Assembly: GCF_008831285.2 (NCBI RefSeq)
Contig: NC_045148.1
Span: forward strand, 20,701,002 to 20,765,001
Direction: 5' to 3'
Length of the DNA: 64,000 nucleotides
Source: Nymphaea colorata
Lineage: Eukaryota > Streptophyta > Magnoliopsida > Nymphaeales > Nymphaeaceae
Shown here: piece after piece, positions 23,306 to 35,300 of the stretch
How positions within the stretch are numbered: position 1 is the first letter of the stretch
Layout: every line of letters starts with the position of its first letter
Notes under the pieces: generated by a model
Database searches by the model: none
What the model saw: the letters and a program-made list of their open reading frames with translations, nothing else
Told to the model about the DNA's origin: nothing
Translations under genes and position numbers: made by a program

Positions 23306-24536
23306 TACACATTAAGGAGTGATTCAATATTGAACTTTCTCCATTTTATTCTTGAAATATAAAACTTTAGTGTATTATATTCATCTTTTTATTTGTGGTT
23401 TAATACTCATATACGTTTTTTTTTGTAATAATGGTTCAATATTGTAAAAGGTTTAAAGAAGTACGAATAAAATGGGTCGCAAATTGATCATACATAATTT
23501 ATGTTTATTTTTATAAGTTTTTTTAATAATTTTTTATTTCTTTCTCAAAACCATAAACAATAATTTTTTTCTTTTAATAATCACGTATTGATTATGTCAT
23601 ATCATGGTCCGGCCTTTTATGTCATAATATACATATGTATAAAATACAATAGCACATCGCGTATGACATTAGATACACACGTTGCCGACATGATTTTTCA
23701 GATCCTTTGAATCTGATCTTCAAGGTCATGTCACGTCAAAACAAAGCCTTTGACACTTAAGCAAATAGAAATAGAAAGTAAAAGTAAAAGTGATTGAGGC
23801 TGCAAAGAAATTGCACATTTAATATTATATTGTTCTTGTTTTTTTTTTACATAAAAAATTTATCCATTAATTAATGTCAAAATTGTTTTTTTTGTCAAAT
23901 TTTGAAGGAGTGAAAATAAAAATTGGGTGATGGTTTTTTCCTCCTTGCTTTTTTTTTTTGGTTTGATCTGCACCATTCAATCCTATAGTTCAGGTGGGGT
24001 TAAATTTCTATCGGATTCGACCAACAGATTTTACATATACATATATTCAGATCTACCATGTTGTTGCATTTGTATGGTTAAAACTTAATAATATATTGTT
24101 AAAAAATATAACAGCAATTTATGATGTGAATAATAATATATGGTACTTTAGCAATGATTTGTAGTATTTTCACTTTTTCAGCTACATTTTTTTATTTTTA
24201 GCCGCTTAGCAGAAGGTGTGAGAAAGCAGTAATGGTGCCTTGAACTAATGTAAATATTTGGTATCGTGTCTTATTGATTCAATCATCTCATCCCATCTCC
24301 TTTTTGTCATTTTTTAGTTAAATAATAAAATAAATTAAGAAAAAAAACTAAAAAAATATAAATCCATATAATTCTGCATCTGCGGGGGCAAAGATGTCAA
24401 TAAGATGTTGTTGGCTTGGTCCCCAAGAACGCCGCCCGGGCCCCCACCAGTTTGCACCTAACCTAGCTTGGTCCACTACTAGCCAAATACAGGTCCGTCT
24501 TCTTGCTTCAACAAAAGATTCCGATTTGGTTTACGA

Positions 24537-24564
<28 letters not shown>
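24537..24564. repeat. (AT)14 microsatellite
   Basis: 28 bases of uninterrupted AT. Confidence 0.9.
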
Positions 24565-24568
<4 letters not shown>

Positions 24569-24819
24569 AAAGATATCCATATCCAAAATTTGAATTCATA
24601 ATACCAATTCGACCTGAATCTGATTTTTAAATTAACATCTGAATCTTTATTCGACTTTTAAACTTATAAGACATTCAGTGTAGGATATTTATTGAAAACT
24701 ATGTTTGATGTAACTCCGAATTCAAATCCGGTTAATATTTATTTAAATATGAATCTGTATTAGATTGGATGTCATTCTTATATCTGAAGCCACTTTGAAT
24801 TCTTAATTGAGACATCAAT

Positions 24820-24895
24820 TTCTTTTTATATATCTGTTTTTTTTTATATATCTGTTTTTTTTTTTGTATATCTGTTTTTTCTTCTTAAATTAAAT
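24820..24895. repeat. Short tandem repeat, ~22-bp unit
   Basis: Three units of a T-run followed by 'tatatctg' or 'gtatatctg'. Confidence 0.65.
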
Positions 24896-25248
24896 TAGAT
24901 ATCGAATCTAAATCAAATTTATTGACATTCGTCTACAAGAATTATAACATTCATTAATCACGTTAGAAATCATTTTCAGTAGCACACGGAATTCTCCGCA
25001 TCTGTTTCTTTCGTGATTGTGTGTTCTGCATGTAATTCAAGTCCCGAATGATGTTTCATCATAGCTTGAACTTAACTGCAGTTTTCAGAATGCTTTCTGT
25101 CGTAGTTTCCTCCAAAGGTAGCCATTACTAGTCGGTTCTGAAGAACCAGGCGAACCGTAACACTTGGTCAACCGGCAATGCTATCCACATTGCCAAAATA
25201 GTGGAGAAGCCAAGCAAATGCCTGCTGGCTGAGCAAATTTTAGGCAGC

Positions 25249-28200
25249 TCAAAGAGTGCCAACAAAGATGTCGCCTCCTGTTATGAGACCATCATCCAAT
25301 GATACACGCACAATCCTGTAACCATTTCCACTCCCTATTTGCCTGACCATGTCGTCTTCCTCCCCAAATCGAAAAGCGCAGAAGTACTGATAAACAGCCT
25401 CCCTTCTGGTCTCAAAGATTAAACAATCTTCCTTGACAATTTCAATATGACCTGTTAATTTTTGGTCGCAATCGAAACTTCCTACTATTGAGATTTGAAC
25501 TCTACTTATGTTCAGCACTTTGGGAATAACAAAAGATATCTGTCCACCTGAAGAAGTCGGAGTTCCAGAGATCCCCATTTTCAACAAATGCTCAAAGTTT
25601 GCTACCTGAAAAAGTTTAGACATAATTTAGTTGACAAAAGAAGGAGAAAAAAAAGTAGTAACAAAGTCTACGTACATAATAAACTTCAAAATTGAAGAGA
25701 ACTAATATGGAAATATTATCACCAAGCTAAGAAAAGCATAACCTTTATTCTGTCCCTTACGACGTGGGTAAGGCTGCTACATCCTCCAAGATGCAATTCT
25801 TCCAAGTGTCTTAGTTTTTCAAGACCAGGAATGTCCACAAGTTTCGTGCAGTCTCTTAGCGATATGCTCCGCAGGGCATTCAGATGTGAAACATTTGAGA
25901 TTTTTTCCAGAGAAGGGCATTCACTTGCAGAAAGTCTGGTCAATGAATGTGGAAGTGTTGGGATAAACTTGAGATTCTTGCAGTAATTTAGAGTAAGCAC
26001 CTGAAGTTTTGGAAAGCTGTTCAGACTTGATGGTAGCATGTACACATTGTCTCCCCTGATGCTTAACTGGGTTAGTGAACATAAATCACTAAAATCAATC
26101 ATATCTGTCCCCTCTAACCAGTTACAGTCGACATCATACAACCTCTCCAGGGAGTGCAGATGGAACATACTAGAAGGAAGCACTTTGAGATGTGGATTGC
26201 ACAAGTTTAAAACCTTCAATTTCGTGAGACCTCCAAAGATGTCAGGCAGCTCCCTAATACCTAATTCAAATAATGATAATTCCTCAAGATTTTTCAGTAA
26301 ACCGATAGATTCAGGCAAATCTTTAATGGATGTATCATCTAGAAAAAGCTGCTTCAAATTCTTTAAATTGCTAATACATTCTGGCAAAGACACAAGTGAT
26401 GTGCACGATGCAGCATCCAGTATTTGAAGGTTGGTCAACTGCCCAATGGATTGTGGAAGTCTCTGTATGGTACATTGGTTCAACTTAAGCTCTTTCAATG
26501 ATTCCAATCTTCCAATCTGCTCAGGCAGATGATTCAACGATGTGCACCGGACTAAAGATAGCAGCACAAGATTCTTCATATTTGTCATGGATTCAGGAAG
26601 AGTTTTTATTTTAGTTGCAACCAGGATGAGGTCCTTTAATGATATCAAATCTCCCAACTGCTCTGGTAAAGCTGAAATCTTGTAACAGCCATGAAGATCA
26701 AGTGTTTTGAGAGAACTCAAATGACAGACACTGTCTGGGAGGTTGTTCAGAGAGACACAACTTTGCATACTCAAGAAGACCAAGCTCTTCAGGTGGCCAA
26801 TTGATTCATGAACTTCGACCAATTTACCACATTTATTAAGTATCAACTTGAACAGATTTGGCATAGTAGTAAAATCAGGAGTACCAATGAGATTCTTGCA
26901 TAAACCGAGATTGAGAACTCTCAATCTGTTAAAATTGTAGGGATAACTAATTTCAGGAAACCAACTTATAAAATGTTTGAAAGGAAATAGATTTCTTGTG
27001 AACCTTGACCCTTGACTCCAAACTTGAGTTACCATGCCTTCCGTTAGATCAAGTACAACAACTTCCCCTAGATTAAAGTCTGTCGGTAATGACTCCAATG
27101 GGCATCCCTTCCACTCCAACCATTTCAATGTACTAGGCAGATGATGGTATGGACCTTGGAATCTAGCATAACGCATTCGAAGTAGCCTGAGTCTACATAT
27201 CTCCTCAAACTGTTTTGTGTCCAAATCTTCCACACTGCGATGAAAAGCAATACCTTCAATTTTGTTGGTTCCCTAAGAAAAAGACAAAATGATCAGAATT
27301 TCGTATGTCATTTAGGAGCAAAATCCGCATATGCAACTTGGTGTTTTAAGAACATTCAAGTGGATTTACATAACCAGTTGCATGCATGTCTGTGTTTTTG
27401 TGTGTGCGTGCAATTCTTGCATTTCTTTATGTGCTCTTTGTTTCCTATGGTAAAGAAAAGAAATAAACATTACACTCAAGGCCATATAAATTAAGATTTT
27501 GGTTCATACAAGCTGAGAAAGACAAAAACCATAAGGTAGAAGCACATTTTTCTAGTGATGAAAAGTAATTGACAAGGCAGTTCATTACAAATTATCCATA
27601 GTGCTAGAGACACACTTTTTTTCTGGGGAAGGCATGCCTTTGTCTTTATTTTCCTTTCATGCTGTTCAAATCAACAAAAGGAAAAGCAAGGAGAAATTAT
27701 GAGAGACGAAAGAGAATATTGTCATGTCCGTTCTCAGATTGTAGGACTAGGAGTTGGATTTAGTGCACCTGATCATGACTTTCTGTGTATTTCACATAGG
27801 TGAGAAAAATTATCTTCTAAGAAACAGATCTCGATAACTTGATTGTGGTCGATCCAAATAAAATTTGCAGACAAAAGCATGAATCTTTCAAGCCTAAAAT
27901 AAATCAAAGACCTGTAAGAGTTGGATCTTGGCATAACAAGATTCAATTAAACATTTAACAATTCAATGAAGACTAACAACTTTTTTTTTGGGGGGAATAC
28001 TTTACACTTGAGAATCCAAACATATTTCATCTAATTTCACAAAGTACTGTACCATTGGTTCCTATGAGATGGTGCTAGTGAGCAAGCCAAAATAGGTTAG
28101 TACCAGAGAAGTCCAAAGGCAAACTCTAACGAAAATGAACCATTTGTTAAAGAAACAACACCATATATGTCAATTAGAAACAAAGAGCGGATCTGATCAA

Positions 28201-30245
28201 AAGGAAATTACTGATTAATATCTTACCTTGAGATTTCGCAACACATCCAAAACCTCTTTGTCATTCCACAGCCTTGTACGCAGCCCAGGACATTTTTCTT
28301 CTAAAATAATTTGCCGGCCCATGTCTCTAATCTGATCATGCATTTCAAATTCATCCTTGCTTGGAGAAATTTTAATAAGAGATTTATGCAACAATACTTT
28401 AGTTCCTATAATCGGAAAATAGTTACAGTCTTTCCACATAAAAATTGCATTTTCCTTGCCATTTCTGACAAAAAAGCATGCAATATCCAAAAATATTTGC
28501 TTTTCCGTTTGATCGAGTCCGTCATAACTTAGTTTGAGACTCATATAAACATTTTTATGTTGATTCTCCTTTAGGGTCTTCAACAAGTATTCCCATTCCT
28601 CTATACTGTTCTTATCAAAGAAAAGCGATCCCAGCACTTCAAGCGTTAGTGGCAGCCCACCTGTACACTCTACAACCTTCTTAGACAACTTTACATATTT
28701 GTTCATAGGCTTGGGTCTCCCAAAAGCATGGTAGCTGAAAAGTTGAAGTGATTGTTCACCATCCAGTTCCTCAAGATGATACATCTCATGTTCCTCGATT
28801 CCTTGCAAATTTAAAACATGCTTATCTCTTGTGGTGATAATTATTCTACTTTTTGGGTGAAACCAATCTCTAGCACCAGCCAAAGCTTTAATCTGATTAT
28901 CATCATCAACATCATCAAGAACAATAAGGGCGCTCTTGCAATGAACTCTTTTCTTGATCACGTTTATTCCTTGACTGACACTGGTTACAGATGTATGCTT
29001 ATCATTCAAAACCTCGATAATAAGTTGCTGTTGCAAGGAAACAAGTCCGTTAAAATCTTTCGCTACTTCCTTAACATCCGAAAGAAAACAGCTAGCCTCA
29101 AAGCTGGATGAGATTCCATTACAGATAGCCTTGGCAACAGTTGTCTTTCCAACTCCTCCAATACCATAAATGCCAATCATTCGAGCAACATAATCTTCAA
29201 GATTCAACAATTTCATCACATGGTACACTCGGGAATCAAGCCCAACTGGGTACTTCGTCACGTCAATCTTGTGTGATCTATCTAAAACCCTCTTAACGAT
29301 CAAATGGATAAACTTTCCCTCTTGCCTGCAAAAAAAAAAGCTTGATAAATATCTGGTGGTGACAAGAATACACAAACAAAACACAAGTAGGGTAGTTTGC
29401 GAGAAGCCAAATACAAGTCTATTCATTATGAAGGGTTTCATCAGAGAGAGAGAATGAGAGAGAGAGAACCCATCAGCCTCGTTTTGCACATCATATCCCT
29501 TGAATTCCCCCGTTTCCTTAAGAGCATCCCTCCATGCCTTCAGCTTCTTCTTGTCCAATCCCTCGTCCTTTTCATATCTCTTGAAGGCTGCTTCAAATGG
29601 TCCCTTTTGGTTTCTGACATCCCGTGGCTCAACGTCATAGAACACTGGAAGCATCAATTTTTTGCATTCTACCATCTTGGCTATCTCCTCCAGGCAGGAT
29701 GTGCTCTCCGCGTAGCCTCTGGAGAAGATGGGTATGAAGACCTCCGCCCTGTTCATGGCCTTGGATGCCGTCTCCATCATATTCCCCGTCTTCAACATAT
29801 CTGCATCGGCATCCATGAGGAATGCACGAATATCCCTGTGCTTAAGTGCCTCATGGAGTTGCCAACTGAAGCCATTGGCTGTGTCTTGCCATCTGAAGCT
29901 GATGAACACTTCAAACTCAAGCGCACCACCAGAGCCATCCTCTGATGCTGAAGGTTCTCCAGGAGTCCCTAAAGATGACAACGCGCGGTCCTCGCCTTCA
30001 TCTCCCGCACCTGGTGCGGACAAGGGCGACGAACTAGAAGTTGCAGGGCATACCTCAACTTCACGACGATCTACGTTTTTATCTGAAGGTAATTCTGCAG
30101 AAGACACCCGAACTTCTTTTCCTACTTCCCTCTCAATTTTTGGATCAGCAGCCGTTCTCTTTCTTCTTCTACTTCTCAATCTCCATACTATTACATATGA
30201 TGCCATGACTATTGTCATTACCAGTATTGCTACCATCATCAGCAT
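25249..30245 (-). CDS. TNL-B: TIR-NB-ARC-LRR with N-terminal membrane anchor
   Basis: Exons 30245-29470, 29325-28227, 27272-25743 and 25605-25249 give 1253 residues. Residues 2-21 are strongly hydrophobic and are followed by a basic cluster (RLRSRRRKR), which predicts a signal anchor with the rest of the protein cytosolic. An acidic, Ser/Pro-rich linker leads to the TIR (about 110-250), which reads FISFRWQDTANGF instead of the usual FRGEDTR but keeps the catalytic Glu in SCLEEI. The NB-ARC keeps P-loop GIGGVGKTT, SALIVLDDVDD, IIITTRDKH, GGLPLTL and MHDQIRDMGRQI. LRRs lie in exon 3 and the post-LRR domain in exon 4 (VANFEHLLKM...). The 3a/3b intron of TNL-C and TNL-D has become coding here. 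Intron 1 is short and intron 2 is almost 1 kb. Presumed immune receptor. Confidence 0.92.
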
Positions 30246-31368
30246 TTTTCTTCTCGGACTGCCCTCTCCTCTTCCCCTGGCAGCTCTCTCTTTTCCTCTC
30301 CAAATTTCCCGGAAACAGCCAATATCATTGGTCGAAGGTTAGCTGCAGCAACAGTAGAAAACCTTTGCGCATGTACCACAAACAAGCTCGAGTCTTAGAT
30401 TTCTGCACTTAACCCCTCATTTGTTTTCAATATATTTAAATTCGAGAAGAATTTTTGTAGAATTCTCCTTCCAAAAGAAAGTTTTAGGGTCATGACATCC
30501 CCCCTCCCCCAACCCAATTCTGATTCCATCTCAGTTATTAAAACAAAAAAGACCAAAATGTTCAAGATTTGCTGTTGACACAGAATGTGCTGATACCTTC
30601 CCTTCCTTGTCCGCAAAGAAATGTTTTTTTTTTTTGAAAAAACAACAAAAGGTAGTCGGCCGACCATGACAGCCACAAGTTCTCAACCCGACGGTCTTAC
30701 CTTAAAAACTCAAGTCACCATTCAATTTTTCTTCTATTAAAAAATTTGAAGTCACCCAACTTACTTATAAAGATCATTTGATGGATGGTATGAAGAAAAA
30801 CAAAAAGAAAATATATGAACTAATTCACATCTTCTTTCTTGCTTTTCTTTAAACTGTTCATCATGATGGATGGCTGAGGTTTGTTGTTCCCTGCTATCCA
30901 TTTTTTTAATCAATGTTCATAGTTGAACTAATCTAACTTTTTAGATAGGATCTCAAGTTTTATTTGATTGAAACCATGCATTAAGTCACTAGTTTCCAAT
31001 TCGAGTTTAAATGTACTTTTCGGATCATCAAAAAGTTAGTGGCTCTTGTAAGATCAAAATAGTAGAAAATCAATACTTTTCGTTAAAATAACATGCTTAT
31101 GTAAACACGTCAACATGTTTGAGTTTTACTTAAAATATTTCATACCAAGAATTAAAGTGGTTTGATTTTGTCCTTGACTTAATCTCTACGGTTCACGAGT
31201 AACTTGGGCTGAGCTTGGGCTGCCTATTTGACATTTGGGCCAGTTCGATAAATTTCAATAAAAAAAAAAAAAAACTTATTGAATCGAGTTTGCCCTAGTG
31301 GGGTATTGGAGGCTTAATCTGGCACAATGTATACACTTAAAATTTATTTCTCCACATTTTTTTTTGTT

Positions 31369-31405
<37 letters not shown>
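31369..31405. repeat. (CT)n(AT)n microsatellite
   Basis: A CT run is followed by about 22 bases of AT. Confidence 0.85.
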
Positions 31406-31949
31406 CGTGTCAAATTTTCCAAACGTCTAGAGAGGAATTCCACTTTCGATATATACACCAGCATTATATGTGTGCCCCTAAGATACAGTCGCAAAAAGAA
31501 AGGAAAAAAAAAACCTTAATCTTTATGTTAAGCATGTGAAAGAAAAGGTTGAAGTTTTTAAATATTGTAGGTTAACCAGCACGACCAAGTGTCCACCTAT
31601 TGAGTGACTTGTCTGTCTCCTATAAAGAGTTAAAAGTTAAAAAGAGATCCTACGATCTTTGATACCTAGATCTCTAGAGTTTCTATAAAATTTATTCAAA
31701 AAAGCGAAGGATGTCGAGCTGAAGCTTTTGGCTCAATTCTCAATTCATTTCTTTTGTTGCATGAGCTTTCCACAGTTTTGTTCGTATACGACTTGACGAG
31801 TCTCTTTTAATCCCCAAAAGTAAATAAAACATTTGATGGACCCGTTGGTTAAAGGGGATTGACGAATTGACCAATCTATTCTTGAATCAAACAAGTTGTG
31901 GTTAAATCCATCTATTCAATGTCAACCTCCGTATTTTACTATATTTAAG

Positions 31950-31951
<2 letters not shown>

Positions 31952-31981
<30 letters not shown>
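31952..31981. repeat. (AG)15 microsatellite
   Basis: 30 bases of uninterrupted AG. Confidence 0.9.
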
Positions 31982-31985
<4 letters not shown>

Positions 31986-32303
31986 CGCAAAGATATGAAT
32001 ATGCTAAATTTGATTCTTCAGACATGAATGCTATTTAAGTTCTTGCTACGGAAATTGATAGAAGTTCTTAAGAGGTTGAAGGGTCATTGCCCCAACGATT
32101 AACAGGTGACTACAACAATGACAGCGGCACGTTCAACTGCTGCAGTGAAGTTTTTTAATGAATTAAGAGGTCACTGACGTATTCCACTACAAACCCCAGT
32201 GCATTCCTAAATGCAAGGAGACAGGAAACAAACTAAATTGCCTGCCGAAACACAAGCTTAATTGTCCAAATCCAAGACCTGTAAGTCTCTTCACAAACTC
32301 AGC

Positions 32304-35300
32304 TCACTCCATGGTTGCATAGATATTGCCTTGTCCCAGACCTTCCCTTGCTATGTGGACAACCACGTATCCACCTCTCATGTGCTCATGAATTTCATCG
32401 TCCTCACTGAATGTTATTTGGCAATATTGATCCAACTGAAGAACATGTTGCCCGATGCTCCGATAGACAGTATGTTTACCTGCTGTTACTTCAATATCCA
32501 CAGACATCTCCTTACCACTGTTGAAACATCCCTTCAGATCCAAGTGAACCTTTCTGCTTCTAGACATTTTGGGGATAACAAAAGAGAGCCGCGAATCTGC
32601 AAAGTCCCCAAGCCTTAGACATTCGGAAATTGAGAACTGGGATAAACGTTCAAAATTCGCCACCTGAACAAAATTGAGAGGATGAATTTCATCAGTCAGC
32701 AACTCTTTGGCAAGCCATTGTTACAGCTAGAACGATAAACATAATTTTTTATGATATTTGCAATTTTAGAATGTATTATGAATTCACTTGTCGAGCAAAA
32801 CAAGAGCTAATGGCTTCAAGTACAAAAAATGCAGCTGATTTGCATAAGGAAAATGTACCTTAAGCCTGTTTCTTAAAGTATCAGAAAGTCTGCTACAGTG
32901 TTTCACAGACAGTTTCTCCAAGCTTTTCAAATTTTCAAGGCCAGGGACATCATAGAGCATCAAGCATCCATCCAAATCTAGTATTGCCAAGGAACTCAAG
33001 TTTGACATGTCTGAGATACTCTCCAATGCAATGCAGTCTGTTAAAGCAAGACTCAGCAAGGACCTGGGAAGCTTGGGGAGAAATTGGAGCCTTTTGCATT
33101 CATGTAAATTCAGTAGCGTGAGATGAGAAAGGCTATACAAAGTTGAAGGTAAGCTGCGGAAACTGCTACTATTTAAGTGCAGTTCCCTCAATGAAGACAA
33201 TTTACCAAAATCTTTCCCATCTATCCCCTCCAACCAATTGCATTCGGCAGCATTCAAATCCTCTAAAGAGGTGAGAAGGAAAAAGCTAGAAGGAAGAATG
33301 GTCAGCTCAGGATTAGAAGCTAAGATTAACTTTCTTAATTTTCTTAAGCTTCCAATATTTTCAGGGAGTTCTTTAATACCTAATCTATGCAGTGATAGCA
33401 TCTCAAGATTTTTCAACAATCCAATGGAGGAAGTTAAGGCCTTGAGGTTAGGACAACCATGCACAGATAATGTCTCAAGCTTTTCCAATGACACAATGGA
33501 ATCAGGAAGCTCTTGAATGGCTGTACCACTCAAATCAAGATGCCTCAAAGCTTTTGCATTGCCAACTGAGTCAGGTAGAGTCCGAAGTGACATGCAAGCT
33601 GCAGCATCTAAGGTTAACAGGTTGGTCAAAGACCCAATGGATTCTGGTATCCATACTATACAAGACTCCTGCAATTTGAGTTCTCTTAAAGATTCAACTC
33701 TTCCAATCCATTCTGGGAGCCCTCTGAGTAATTTACAACCTTCTACCGATAGCACAACCAGTTTTTTCATGAGTGACACAGAGTCTGGGAGAGCTATTAT
33801 GCGAGTTTGATCAATGATAAGCCTACTCAATGATTCCAAATCTCCCAACTGTTCCGGTAATACAGAAATTTTATAGCAACGGGAGACGTCAAGAATTTCA
33901 AGAGAACGCAACTGACAAATGTTGTTGGGTAATTTTTTCAATTTTCTGCAATCTATCATACTCAGGTACCTCAAACTCTTAAGCAGACCAATAGAGTCAT
34001 CAAGTTGAGCCAACTCACAACACATATCAAATACCAACTTCACTACATATTGCATGCTAGAAAAATCTGGAGCTGCAGTGAGATTTTCACACCAATTGAG
34101 ATCAAGGACTTTCAATTTATCAAATGCCTGAGAACAATAGAAAAGAAAAATGAGAAAACTTAATGAAAAGAAGAAAATAAAAAGAAAAAAATGACACAAG
34201 ATTGCATGCCTACCTTGGTTGTTGCTCCTTCTTGTTCCCAGACTTTGGTTATCATGCCATAAGATAGGTCAAGGACAACGACTTTCTCAAGGTAAAAGTC
34301 ATACGGCAGTGAGTCCAAGGGGCATTCTCTCCATTCCAACCACTTGAGTGTCCTGGGAAGGTGCTGATAGTCACCTTCAAATTCAGCATAACTCACATTA
34401 AGCAACCTAAGTTCAGGCATAGTTGTAAATTCCTTTGAGTTCAAACACATCTTATCACCCTCTTTTAAATCGAACACAACACCTTCAATATTCCTTGTCC
34501 CCTGAAAGAAAGAAGACAACCATGTTCAAAACTAAGAATGCACAAATACAAAACCACCAATGCCAAAAGGATCAGCTTCATTGACTATTTGATTCTATGC
34601 GCATGCAAGGAAAAACCTCACAAATTGGTAGAATACTGCTATGCATGAGCAAACTGAGGAGATAATGTATCATGAATCCAGTCAAGAAAAATTTTCATAG
34701 TAATGTATAGTCTGTCACGAATTTTACAGTCACATATATTTTTTCCTTTTTTCTCATTTAAATGAAAAGGGCAACAAAATTTATAGCAAGTAGTGTAAGG
34801 CAAACTAAAGAAAGTAGGAGAACATTATATTATTCATCTTAACTAAAAAAAAGAACCGAGCTTTCTCCCTCAAGCAACACTTTTGTTTCAATGGACTACA
34901 ACATTATCTCAACAAAGTCAAGGAAACACAATGCTACGTGCTGACTTGCCTAAATGATCAGGGTACAATATTGCAACCAAAAAACATGATCATTCCAAGT
35001 TTTCAATGAAACAAAGGGCTATAAGAGTTAATCTAGCCAACGACAAGATTTCCATTCATTAGAAGCAATCTAAGATTGACCGACTACAACTGTACAACAT
35101 GAATCTTCCACCACATCCATCCAAATTAACAGAGCAGCCTCCCAACTACGATTCCTACGAAAATGGTGCAATTCACAATATACTAAAATCTGAGGAAGCA
35201 CCAATGCAGGTTTGAAAGAGAATAAGCTTTGATGTATGCTGACACTATAACATAGATTAGTAAACAAACCGCTCTGTTATATAGAAGAGTAAAGGGACTT

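Larger units (their letters stand above)
22400..25248. other. Intergenic, very AT-rich, between TNL-A and TNL-B
   Basis: No gene seen. It contains an AT-rich repeat at 23.04-23.30 kb that recurs inverted at 39.36-39.66 kb, an AT microsatellite at 24.54 kb and a short T-rich tandem repeat at 24.82-24.90 kb. Confidence 0.5.
30246..32303. other. Intergenic between TNL-B and TNL-C
   Basis: Contains the TNL-B promoter and the TNL-C 3' region. A (CT)/(AT) microsatellite at 31369-31405 and (GA)15 at 31952-31981. No other gene seen. Confidence 0.5.

Noticed and set aside
24537-24564. Regular short repeats considered as a CRISPR array or origin
   Set aside because: This and the other AT or GA runs are simple microsatellites in plant nuclear DNA; no direct repeats with unique spacers occur.
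29728-30342. A 204-codon open frame on the plus strand over the TNL-B TIR exon
   Set aside because: It is antisense to a well-supported TIR exon, and TNL-C shows a similar shadow at 36904-37509 because the coding strand is shared. No domain pattern in the translation.
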